Positions 55,430-62,748 of a DNA stretch of 62,748 nt are shown in pieces. Made by a program: the position numbers and the translations under genes. The stretch is from an uncultured Mailhella sp. (GTDB lineage: Bacteria > Desulfobacterota > Desulfovibrionia > Desulfovibrionales > Desulfovibrionaceae), in the NCBI RefSeq assembly GCF_944324995.1, contig NZ_CALUYL010000020.1, forward strand, positions 1-62,748, read 5' to 3'. A model generated the notes under the pieces. The model had not been told where the DNA came from. It saw only the letters and a list, made by a program, of their open reading frames with translations, and made no database searches. Position 1 is the stretch's first letter; every line of letters starts with the position of its first letter.

Positions 55430-56887
55430 ATGGCCACTGTGCTTGGCAAGGCATTGACATTCGACGATGTCCTTCTGGTTCCCGAATATTCGGAAGTCAC
55501 GCCGGACATGGTTGACGTGTCGGCATGGCTGACTCCCAGCATCAAGCTCGGCGTACCCTTCATCTCTGCCGCCATGGATACCGTAACGGAAGCCGAAATG
55601 GCCATTTCCATGGCCCGTCAGGGCGGCATAGGCATCATCCACAAGAACATGGACGTCGCCCGCCAGCGCCTTGAAGTGGAAAAGGTCAAGAAGTCCGAAA
55701 GCGGCATGATTCTCGATCCCGTCACCGTCGCCCCCGACGACACGGTGCAGCACGCTCTGGACCTCATGTCCGACTTCCGCGTTTCCGGCCTGCCCGTGGT
55801 GAAGAACAGCGCGCTCGTCGGCATTCTCACCAACCGCGACGTGCGCTTCGTCACCGAACCGCAGACCACTCTCGTCTGCGAAGTGATGACCCGCGAAAAC
55901 CTCGTGACCGTGCCCGTGGGCACCACCCTCGAAGAAGCCAAGCATCACCTGCACGCCCACCGCATCGAAAAGCTCCTCGTCGTGGATGAAAACCGCCAGC
56001 TGCGCGGCCTCATCACCATGAAGGACATCGACAAGGTGCAGCAGTACCCCAACGCCAGCAAGGACGACAAGGGCCGTCTGCGCGTAGGCGCCGCCGTGAG
56101 CATCAGCAAGGACTGCGAATATCGCGCCTCCGAACTGCTCTCCGCCGGCGTGGACGTGCTCGTGCTCGACTGCGCTCACGGCCATTCCGCCAACGTGCTG
56201 CGCAGCGTGGAAATGCTGCGTTCCACCTTCCCGAACTGCCAGCTCATCGCGGGCAACGTGGCCACCTATGAAGGCGCCAAGGCCCTCATCAAGGCCGGCG
56301 CCGACACCGTCAAGGTCGGCATCGGACCCGGCTCCATCTGCACCACCCGCGTGGTCGCCGGCGTCGGCGTTCCGCAGGTGACGGCCGTCATGGAAGGCAG
56401 CCGCGCCGCCCGTGAAGCCGACCGCTGCTGCATCGCCGACGGCGGCCTCAAGTTCTCCGGCGACATCGTCAAGGCGCTCGCCTGCGGCGCGCACACCGTC
56501 ATGATCGGCAGCATGCTCGCCGGCACCGACGAAAGCCCGGGCGAAACCATTCTCTATCAGGGCCGCGCCTACAAGACCTATCGCGGCATGGGATCCATCG
56601 ACGCCATGCGCGCCGGCAGCGCCGACCGCTATTTCCAGAACCCCACCAAGAAGCTGGTGCCCGAGGGCATCGTGGGCCGCGTGCCCGCCCGCGGTCCCGT
56701 TTCCGACACCGTGTTCCAGCTTGTGGGCGGCCTGCGCTCCGGCATGGGCTATCTGGGCGCTTCCACGCTGGACGAGCTCTATCAGAAGGCCCACATGGTG
56801 GAAATCTCCGCTTCCGGCCTGCGTGAAAGCCACGTCCACGACGTCATCATCACCAAGGAAGCCCCCAACTACAAGGTCGAAAACTAA
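55430..56887 (+). CDS. guaB: IMP dehydrogenase
   Basis: 485 residues. A CBS-domain pair (about 95-205) is inserted in the TIM barrel. Catalytic C304 lies in GPGSICTTR, and the flap region contains [10 protein letters not shown]. Oxidises IMP to XMP, the first step to GMP. GGAGG lies upstream of ATG 55430. guaA follows after 60 bp. Confidence 0.98.
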   Translation: MATVLGKALTFDDVLLVPEYSEVTPDMVDVSAWLTPSIKLGVPFISAAMDTVTEAEMAISMARQGGIGIIHKNMDVARQRLEVEKVKKSESGMILDPVTVAPDDTVQHALDLMSDFRVSGLPVVKNSALVGILTNRDVRFVTEPQTTLVCEVMTRENLVTVPVGTTLEEAKHHLHAHRIEKLLVVDENRQLRGLITMKDIDKVQQYPNASKDDKGRLRVGAAVSISKDCEYRASELLSAGVDVLVLDCAHGHSANVLRSVEMLRSTFPNCQLIAGNVATYEGAKALIKAGADTVKVGIGPGSICTTRVVAGVGVPQVTAVMEGSRAAREADRCCIADGGLKFSGDIVKALACGAHTVMIGSMLAGTDESPGETILYQGRAYKTYRGMGSIDAMRAGSADRYFQNPTKKLVPEGIVGRVPARGPVSDTVFQLVGGLRSGMGYLGASTLDELYQKAHMVEISASGLRESHVHDVIITKEAPNYKVEN

Positions 56888-56947
56888 CCGTCACGGCCCT
56901 GCTTCGCCCTACCCGCGGAGCAGGGCCTCAACATCTCTGGAAATCGC

Positions 56948-58507
56948 ATGTCCAAAGTCATCATTCTCGACTTCGGCTCCCAGGTCACCCAGCTCATCGC
57001 CCGCCGCGTGCGCGAGGCCGGAGTCTATTCCGAAATTCATCCCTGCGTCACCTCCGCCGAGGCCGTGGCCGCCATGCATCCCGACGCCGTCATTCTTTCC
57101 GGCGGCCCCGCCAGCGTGGGCGAAAAGGACGCTCCCCGTCTCGACAAGGGCCTGCTTGAACTCGGCGTGCCGGTGCTCGGCATCTGCTACGGCATGCAGC
57201 TTCTCGCCCACGAGCTCGGCGGCGTGCTCGCCCAGTCCGAAACCCGCGAATACGGCCCCGCCGACTTTGAAAAGGTGGCCGACTGCCCCCTGTGGGACGG
57301 CATTGCCTCCCTCGCCGAAGGCAAAAGCTCCCGCGTGTGGATGTCCCACGGCGACAAGGTGCAGACGCCTCCGCCCGGCTTCATCGTGACCGGCCGCACC
57401 GCCACCCTCGACGTGGCCGCCATGAGCTGCGACGAACGCCGCATCTACGCCCTGCAGTTCCACCCCGAAGTGCATCACTCCGAAGACGGCGCGCAGATGA
57501 TCCGGAACTTCCTCTTCAAGGTGGCGAAGATCACGCCCGACTGGTCCATGAGCTCCTTCGTGGAACGCGTGGTCAAGCAGGTGCGCGAAACCGTGGGCGA
57601 CAGCCACGTCATCTGCGCGCTCTCCGGCGGCGTGGATTCCACCGTGGTGGCCGTGCTGCTCAACAAGGCCATCGGTCAGCAGCTGCACTGCATTTTCGTG
57701 GACAACGGCGTGTTGCGTCAGAACGAAGGCGAAGAGGTCGTGGGATACCTGCGCGAACACTTCAATCTGAACCTCAAGTACGTTCAGGCTTCCGACCTGT
57801 TCCTCGATCTGCTGGCCGGCGTGGACGATCCTGAAAAGAAGCGCAAGATCATCGGCCACACCTTCATCGACGTCTTCGACAAGGAAGCCCAGGCCATCAA
57901 GGACGCCGGTCACGACGTCAAGTTCCTCGCTCAGGGCACCCTGTATCCCGACGTCATCGAATCCGTGTCCTACAAGGGACCGAGCGCCGTCATCAAGAGC
58001 CACCACAACGTGGGCGGCCTGCCCGAAAAGATGAACATGAAGCTCATCGAGCCCCTGCGCGAACTCTTCAAGGACGAAGTGCGCGCCGTGGGCGCCGAAC
58101 TCGGCATTCCCGAATCCATCCTGTGGCGTCATCCCTTCCCCGGTCCGGGTCTTGCCATCCGCGTCATCGGCGAAGTGACGAAGCCGCGCCTGGAAATCCT
58201 GCGCAAGGCCGACGTCATCGTCATGGAAGAGCTCCGCGCCTCCGGCTGGTACCGCAAGGTCTGGCAGGGCTTCGCCGTGCTTCTGCCGCTCAAGACCGTG
58301 GGCGTCATGGGCGACGGCCGCACCTACGAGCACGTCATCGCCCTGCGCATCGTGGAGAGCGTGGACGCCATGACCGCCGACTGGGCGCGCCTGCCCGCCG
58401 ATCTGCTGGCCAAGATTTCCGGCCGCATCATCAACGAGGTGAAGGGCGTCAACCGCGTGGTGTACGACATCTCCTCCAAACCGCCGTCCACCATCGAGTG
58501 GGAATAA
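56948..58507 (+). CDS. guaA: GMP synthase (glutamine-hydrolysing)
   Basis: 519 residues. The glutaminase domain has the nucleophile Cys in [10 protein letters not shown] and the His-x-Glu pair in FHPEVHHS. The synthetase domain has the PP-loop [13 protein letters not shown]-terminal dimerisation part ends [14 protein letters not shown]. Converts XMP to GMP with glutamine. Confidence 0.99.
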   Translation: MSKVIILDFGSQVTQLIARRVREAGVYSEIHPCVTSAEAVAAMHPDAVILSGGPASVGEKDAPRLDKGLLELGVPVLGICYGMQLLAHELGGVLAQSETREYGPADFEKVADCPLWDGIASLAEGKSSRVWMSHGDKVQTPPPGFIVTGRTATLDVAAMSCDERRIYALQFHPEVHHSEDGAQMIRNFLFKVAKITPDWSMSSFVERVVKQVRETVGDSHVICALSGGVDSTVVAVLLNKAIGQQLHCIFVDNGVLRQNEGEEVVGYLREHFNLNLKYVQASDLFLDLLAGVDDPEKKRKIIGHTFIDVFDKEAQAIKDAGHDVKFLAQGTLYPDVIESVSYKGPSAVIKSHHNVGGLPEKMNMKLIEPLRELFKDEVRAVGAELGIPESILWRHPFPGPGLAIRVIGEVTKPRLEILRKADVIVMEELRASGWYRKVWQGFAVLLPLKTVGVMGDGRTYEHVIALRIVESVDAMTADWARLPADLLAKISGRIINEVKGVNRVVYDISSKPPSTIEWE

Positions 58508-58515
58508 GCCATTCC

Positions 58516-58545
58516 GCCCCGGAAGCCCGCTTCCGGGGCTTTTTT
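58516..58545 (+). terminator. terminator of guaB-guaA
   Basis: GCCCCGGAAG, loop CCCG, CTTCCGGGGC, then six T. Confidence 0.93.
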
Positions 58546-58750
58546 ATCTCCGCATCCGACGAATCTTTCCGATGTTCTCCCCATGGCGCGTCCGCGTCGC
58601 CCCTGCCCCCTGTTCTTTTTTCTCAAACTGCTCTACTCTGCGGCACGGCGCGCTTCCGCGCCCTTTCTGTTCCTGACTCCCTGCCTAATGCCGGGCAAAG
58701 CGGCCCCTTCCGGCCGAACGCTCCAACTCGTCATTTTGCGGAAATTTTCC

Positions 58751-60106
58751 ATGCGCACACCCAAAAACAGCATGACCGGCGGCTCCATATGGAAGGCCAT
58801 CACCTTCTTTGCCATACCGCTGATTCTCGGAAACTTCTTTCAGCAGCTCTACAACGCCGCCGACTCCCTCATCGTAGGCAACCTGCTCGGCGGCAAGGCG
58901 CTCGCCGCCGTCAGCGGCACAAGCAATCTTATCTTTCTGCTCGTGGGCTTCATCAACGGCATCAGCCTCGGCGCGGGAGTGGTCATCGCCCAGCAGTTCG
59001 GAGCCTCCCTCTTTCGGGACATGCGTCACTCCATTCATACGCTCGTGGCCTTCGGACTCGTTGCGGGACTCGCCCTCACCATCTTCGGCGTCGCCTTCAC
59101 CCCGCAGATACTGCGCTGGATGAACACCCCCGCCGACGTCTTTGCCGACACCGCCCAGTACCTGCGCGTGTACTTTGCCGGATCTCTCGGCCTCGTCGTG
59201 TACAACGTGCTCGCAAGCATTCTTCAGGCCGTGGGCAACAGTCGTTATCCGCTGTATTTCCTCATCTTTTCCTCCGTAGTCAACGTCGTGCTCGACATTG
59301 CCTTCATCAGTCTCTGCCACTGGGGCGTGTGGTCGGCCGCCGCGGCTACCGTCATTTCCCAGCTGCTCTCCGCCGTGCTCTGCGGAGTCGTCCTGTGCCG
59401 CACGAGCACTCCCTGTCATCTTTCCCTGCGAAACATCCGCTTCCACGCACACTGCCTGCGCCCGCTCGCCGTGTACGGCTTTCCCTCCGGCATGCAGAAC
59501 TGCGTCATCGGCCTGTCCAACGTGGTCATCCAGAGCTATATAAACACATTCGGCGCAGCTGCCATGGCAGCCTGCGGTGCGTATCAGAAAATAGAAGGCT
59601 TCTGCCTCATTCCCATCATGAGCATCGCGCTTGCCCTCGCCACCTTCGTGGGGCAGAACACCGGCGCGCATCATCCCATGCGGGTGCGCGCAGGCATGAA
59701 GTTCGGTCTGACGCTATCCATGATTCTGGCCGAAATCATCGGTTTCGGCGTTTTTGTCTGGCGAGAGGAACTCATAAGCGTATTCAGCCCCGATGCAGAC
59801 GTCATCCGCCTCGGGGCTGAATACGCCCGCGTGGCCGCGCCCTTCTATCTGCTGCCCGCCTGCACGCACGGCCTGGCCGCCGCCTTCCGCGGCGCAGGAC
59901 GCCCCATGTTCGCCATGGCCGTCATTCTCATCTGCTGGTGCGCCGTGCGCGTGACCATTCTCCCGCCGCTTCTCACGCTGTGTCCCGTCATCGCCGTCAT
60001 CTACTGGATCTATCCCGCCACCTGGACGCTGAGCTCCCTGACGTTTCTCTTTTCCTGGTGGAGAATGAGCGCCTCTCTGCGCAGAAAGCACACCCCTGCC
60101 GCCTGA
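58751..60106 (+). CDS. MATE-family multidrug/solute efflux transporter
   Basis: 451 residues with 12 predicted membrane segments. Start at MRTPKNSMTGGSIWKAIT, after which the MatE signatures FFQQLYNAADSLIVG and GISLGAGVVIAQQFG appear, and repeat in the second half (GFPSGMQNCVIGLSNVVIQ). Exports cationic drugs or metabolites against Na+ or H+ flow; the substrate is not evident. A longer frame upstream has no family similarity. Confidence 0.9.
   Translation: MRTPKNSMTGGSIWKAITFFAIPLILGNFFQQLYNAADSLIVGNLLGGKALAAVSGTSNLIFLLVGFINGISLGAGVVIAQQFGASLFRDMRHSIHTLVAFGLVAGLALTIFGVAFTPQILRWMNTPADVFADTAQYLRVYFAGSLGLVVYNVLASILQAVGNSRYPLYFLIFSSVVNVVLDIAFISLCHWGVWSAAAATVISQLLSAVLCGVVLCRTSTPCHLSLRNIRFHAHCLRPLAVYGFPSGMQNCVIGLSNVVIQSYINTFGAAAMAACGAYQKIEGFCLIPIMSIALALATFVGQNTGAHHPMRVRAGMKFGLTLSMILAEIIGFGVFVWREELISVFSPDADVIRLGAEYARVAAPFYLLPACTHGLAAAFRGAGRPMFAMAVILICWCAVRVTILPPLLTLCPVIAVIYWIYPATWTLSSLTFLFSWWRMSASLRRKHTPAA
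59780..59824. repeat. 14-bp perfect inverted repeat inside the MATE gene
   Basis: Arms GTATTCAGCCCCGA and TCGGGGCTGAATAC with a 17-nt centre. It lies within the coding region (SVFSPDADVIRLGAEYA). Function unproven. Confidence 0.7.
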
Positions 60107-60140
60107 ATCCGGATTCAAGGCCGTCACGAAAAACATCGTC

Positions 60141-60455
60141 ATGAACTTCTTTGAACTCGTCTATCGCATCGTGCGCGCCGTGCCGCCCGGGCAGGTCGTC
60201 AGCTACGGGCAGGTGGCGTTTCTGGCCGGCAATCCGCGCATGGCCCGGCAGGTCGGCTGGGCGCTGCACGTCTGCCCGTCGGACGTGCCCTGGCAGCGGG
60301 TGGTGCGGAAGGACGGCAGCCTCGCTCCCCTGCCGCCCGACGGCTCCTCGCGTCAGCGCGCCCTGCTGGAGGCCGAAGGCGTGACCTTCGATGCGCGCGG
60401 ACGCGTGATACGCAGGCATTTCGGCGACGGTCTTTCCGCGCGCGACGAGGCGTAA
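60141..60455 (+). CDS. alkyltransferase-like (ATL) DNA-repair protein
   Basis: 104 residues of the MGMT C-terminal fold (YRIVRAVPPGQVVSYGQVAFLAG, DNA-binding helix ARQVGWALHVCP). The methyl-acceptor motif P-C-H-R-V is replaced by P-W-Q-R-V at 50-54, with Trp51 in the Cys position. ATL proteins bind O6-alkylguanine without transferring the alkyl group and hand it to nucleotide excision repair. Starts 35 nt after the MATE gene. Confidence 0.9.
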   Translation: MNFFELVYRIVRAVPPGQVVSYGQVAFLAGNPRMARQVGWALHVCPSDVPWQRVVRKDGSLAPLPPDGSSRQRALLEAEGVTFDARGRVIRRHFGDGLSARDEA

Positions 60456-60566
60456 ACGCCCCTTCTGCCAAGCCCGCGGAAGACAAGGATGCACTTGAAG
60501 GCCCCACAACGATATGCTACCGTCCAAGGCTGACGGAGAGATAACCCTCTTGAGGAGTTTTTATAC

Positions 60567-60839
60567 ATGTTCGGCATCGGCAGCACAGAATTGCTGGTCA
60601 TCCTGGTCGTGGCCCTTCTCGTTCTCGGACCCAAGAATCTGCCCAAGATAGCGCACACGCTCGGCCGCGCCATGGGAGAATTCCGCCGCGTGTCCACGGA
60701 GTTTCAGCGCAGCCTCAATACGGAAATAGCCTTTGAGGAAGAAGAGGAAAAAGCCAAGGCAAAAAAGGCGGCGGAACGTGAAAAGACGACTTCCGGTTCG
60801 ACCGGCAGCTCCGCTTCGGAGACGGAAAACAAGGCCTGA
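60567..60839 (+). CDS. tatA: twin-arginine translocase subunit TatA/TatB family
   Basis: 90 residues. Short N-terminal membrane helix with polar Glu8 (MFGIGSTELLVILVVALLVLGP), LPKIAHTLGRAMGEFRR amphipathic helix, then acidic and Ser-rich tail. The Glu8 and LGP-LP motifs are TatB-like; the short tail is TatA-like. Paired with tatC 13 nt downstream. A lone TatA/B may do both jobs. Serves exported folded proteins such as the twin-arginine binding protein of the cyanate operon. Confidence 0.92.
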   Translation: MFGIGSTELLVILVVALLVLGPKNLPKIAHTLGRAMGEFRRVSTEFQRSLNTEIAFEEEEEKAKAKKAAEREKTTSGSTGSSASETENKA

Positions 60840-60852
60840 ACGGATCACCGGT

Positions 60853-62196
60853 ATGGAAGATAAAGACTATTCTCAGACCCCGATCGACGGGGACGACAAG
60901 CAGAACGACGCCAAAGACGCCAAGCCGGACCTTGCTTCCTATTACGCTTCCGCGGCCAGAGCCGCAGCCACCGGCCACGAGTTCCGCCCCGAACAGCCCG
61001 CGGACGACGCTTCCGCAGGCGAATCCGGCGAGCCCGCCGCCTCCGACGAGTCGCAGGCAGCGCCGTCCGACGCCCCGGCGGAAAAGCACGACGAGCCTTC
61101 CGACATTTCCGAAGACGGCAGCCCGCACGGCCCCCTCAATCTTTTCTCGGACGACTCCCGAACCGAAGATACCGAGGGCGCAGGCGACGACGCGCTGAAC
61201 CGCGACGACGCATCCGGCCCCGACATCGAAACGACGACGGACTCCGGCAAGGCTGACGAGACGCCCGATGACGGCAACGCCGACGGAAAAGAACCGGAAG
61301 CAGACAAGTCGCAGACAGAGGAAACTCCGCCGAAGGAACCCGCGCCGCCCTACGAGAACGCGCCCGCCTTTGCCGCGTTTCAGGCACCGGCAAAAACCGA
61401 CGACGATCGCGACGACGATGACGAACCCGAAGGCGCGGAAGACGACGTGCCCATGAGCATTCTCGGGCATCTCAACGAGCTGCGCCGACGTCTGTTCCGC
61501 ATCGTCATCATCGTGGTGCTCGGCTTCGTGGCCTTCTACGGCGTGTCCGAACAGCTTTACGCCTTCCTGTCCGCGCCGCTTCAGGCCTGCATGCCCGAGG
61601 GCAGCAAGCTCATCTACACCTCGCCTCAGGGAGCCTTCTTCACCTACATGAAGGTGGCGCTTGTGGCGTCGCTGTTCGGCACCAGCCCCTTCAGCTTCTA
61701 TCAGCTGTGGGCCTTCATCGCGCCGGGCCTCTACCGCGAGGAAAAAAAGGCCGTGCTTCCGCTCGCCTTCTTCTCCTCCATCTTCTTTCTGGCCGGTGCG
61801 GCGTTCTGCTTCTTCCTGGTGTTCCCCATCGCCTTCCAGTTCTTCATGGGCTTTGCCACCGACACCATCGTGCCCATGATCTCGGTGGAGGAATACCTCA
61901 GCTTTGCGCTCAAGCTGCTGCTGGCCTTCGGCCTGGTGTTTGAAATGCCCCTGTTCGCGTATTTCCTTTCGCGCTTCGGCATTCTCACGCCCGATCTCAT
62001 GCGGCGCTCCCGCCGCTACGCCATTCTGGCCATCTTCATCGTGGCCGCCATACTGACGCCGCCCGACGTGTTCTCCCAGTGCCTGATGGCCCTGCCCATG
62101 CTGCTGCTCTATGAGGTCAGCATCTACGTGTCGGCCATGGCCTACAAGAAAAAGGAAGACAAAAAGAGCGACGACGAAGACAAGAAGGAGGCCTGA
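60853..62196 (+). CDS. tatC: twin-arginine translocase subunit TatC with a long acidic N-terminal extension
   Basis: 447 residues. The TatC core starts near residue 201 ([16 protein letters not shown]), with six membrane segments and [21 protein letters not shown] at the end; a typical TatC is about 250 residues. Residues 1-200 are acidic, Ala/Asp/Glu/Pro-rich and low complexity, presumably cytoplasmic and disordered. ATG 60853 follows a GGA-containing leader. The end overlaps hisB by one base (TGATG). Confidence 0.93.
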   Translation: MEDKDYSQTPIDGDDKQNDAKDAKPDLASYYASAARAAATGHEFRPEQPADDASAGESGEPAASDESQAAPSDAPAEKHDEPSDISEDGSPHGPLNLFSDDSRTEDTEGAGDDALNRDDASGPDIETTTDSGKADETPDDGNADGKEPEADKSQTEETPPKEPAPPYENAPAFAAFQAPAKTDDDRDDDDEPEGAEDDVPMSILGHLNELRRRLFRIVIIVVLGFVAFYGVSEQLYAFLSAPLQACMPEGSKLIYTSPQGAFFTYMKVALVASLFGTSPFSFYQLWAFIAPGLYREEKKAVLPLAFFSSIFFLAGAAFCFFLVFPIAFQFFMGFATDTIVPMISVEEYLSFALKLLLAFGLVFEMPLFAYFLSRFGILTPDLMRRSRRYAILAIFIVAAILTPPDVFSQCLMALPMLLLYEVSIYVSAMAYKKKEDKKSDDEDKKEA

Positions 62197-62748
62197 TGTC
62201 GCAGAATGACGAACCCCGCAGCGCAACGCTTTCGCGCTCCACGGGAGAAACCTCGGTCAGGCTGGAACTTCGCCTCGACGGCAGGGGAGAAACCACCGTT
62301 TCCACGGGCTTCGGCATGCTCGATCACATGCTCACGCTCACGGCCTTCTGGGCCAGATTCGACCTTTGCCTCACCTGTTCCGGCGACATGCACGTCGATG
62401 CGCATCACACCACGGAAGACGTGGCGCTGTGCCTCGGCAGGGCCCTGCGCGACGCCCTCGGCGACAGAAAGGGCATAGCCCGCACGGGCTGGGCCCGCGT
62501 GCCCATGGACGAAGCTCTGGCCGACGTCACCGTGGATCTTTCGGGCCGCCCCTGGCTGGAATTCCGCGGCGACGAGCTGCTGCCTCCGGTCATCGCCGGC
62601 GAGGAAAAGGACGTGTGGCGGGAATTCTACAAGGCGCTCGCCTCGGCGGCGCAGTGCAATCTTCACATTAGCTTCCAGTACGGCAAAAACGGACATCACC
62701 TGCTGGAATCCGCCGCCAAGGGACTGGGCCTTGCGCTGGCGCAGGCTG
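62196..62748 (+). CDS. hisB: imidazoleglycerol-phosphate dehydratase (partial, runs off the right edge)
   Basis: 184 residues visible. Two copies of the H-H motif characterise HisB: GMLDHML then AHHTTEDVA (first half) with the second half starting [12 protein letters not shown]. Histidine pathway, cytoplasm. Probably nearly complete, lacking the last few codons. Confidence 0.95.
   Translation, partial: MSQNDEPRSATLSRSTGETSVRLELRLDGRGETTVSTGFGMLDHMLTLTAFWARFDLCLTCSGDMHVDAHHTTEDVALCLGRALRDALGDRKGIARTGWARVPMDEALADVTVDLSGRPWLEFRGDELLPPVIAGEEKDVWREFYKALASAAQCNLHISFQYGKNGHHLLESAAKGLGLALAQA

Noticed and set aside
58546-58750. Riboswitch (guanidine or similar) before the MATE gene
   Set aside because: No conserved ykkC or mini-ykkC ACGR hairpins were found in the 200-nt leader.
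60733-60852. Extension of the TatC frame upstream into tatA
   Set aside because: It would be an Arg/Lys-rich frame-shifted reading of tatA; ATG 60853 is the first sensible start.

Overview
The window looks like a piece of a GC-rich chromosome from a sulfidogenic deltaproteobacterium of the Desulfovibrionaceae (Desulfovibrio, Bilophila or Mailhella type). This is inferred from the ribosomal-protein order (map and rpmJ after secY, no adk or infA), the zinc-ribbon forms of L24, L28, L36, S4 and S14, the S24-type repressor, the short GNAT-type N-acetylglutamate synthase beside argF, and the cysteate-type sulfonate genes. No prophage, insertion sequence or CRISPR array is visible. Assignments rest on motifs and gene order read by eye; no database search was possible.

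Layout. 1-3.6 kb: a strong rRNA-like promoter firing off the left edge, then hflK-hflC followed by an S24-like regulator and a flavin reductase, all on the minus strand. 3.7-4.0 kb: two tRNA-Arg(ACG) genes in tandem, each with its own promoter and terminator. 4.2-7.8 kb: a cyanate operon (cynS, exported binding protein, permease, ATPase) behind a sigma-54-type promoter. 8.2-9.9 kb: a secreted glucoamylase-family protein. 11.0-25.9 kb: the S10-spc-alpha ribosomal superoperon on the minus strand, rpsJ to rplQ, 29 genes, preceded by a long hairpin-rich leader. 26.2-29.2 kb: a K+ channel with two TrkA-type units, and GAPDH. 29.5-31.7 kb: N-acetylglutamate synthase-like gene, argF and rpmB. 31.8-34.0 kb: a rhomboid protease and tgt.

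34.2-39.0 kb holds the most unusual operon: a circularly permuted ATP-grasp ligase, an alpha-E protein, a transglutaminase, and two paralogous M14-type (aspartoacylase-like) proteins. The second paralogue has lost its zinc and catalytic residues. Three of the four junctions are 4-nt overlaps, and a consensus sigma-54 promoter lies in front with a perfect palindrome about 215 bp upstream. 39.5-44.9 kb: a pseudouridine synthase-CoaE fusion, a thioesterase, a 36-residue basic protein, an FmdB zinc ribbon, purB and an L,D-transpeptidase.

45.7-50.3 kb is a second notable module: RidA, a DAACS acidic-amino-acid symporter, an Asp/Glu-type racemase, a CuyA/DcyD-type PLP lyase and a GntR regulator. 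Together they suggest uptake, racemisation and desulfonation of cysteate (or of D-cysteine), with RidA clearing the 2-aminoacrylate intermediate. 50.6-62.7 kb: a PaaK-like ligase lacking the usual P-loop, der, a GNAT protein, a DUF1269-type membrane protein with a triplicated Cys-bracketed tail, guaB-guaA, a MATE transporter, an alkyltransferase-like protein, and tatA/B-tatC-hisB. hisB is cut by the window edge.
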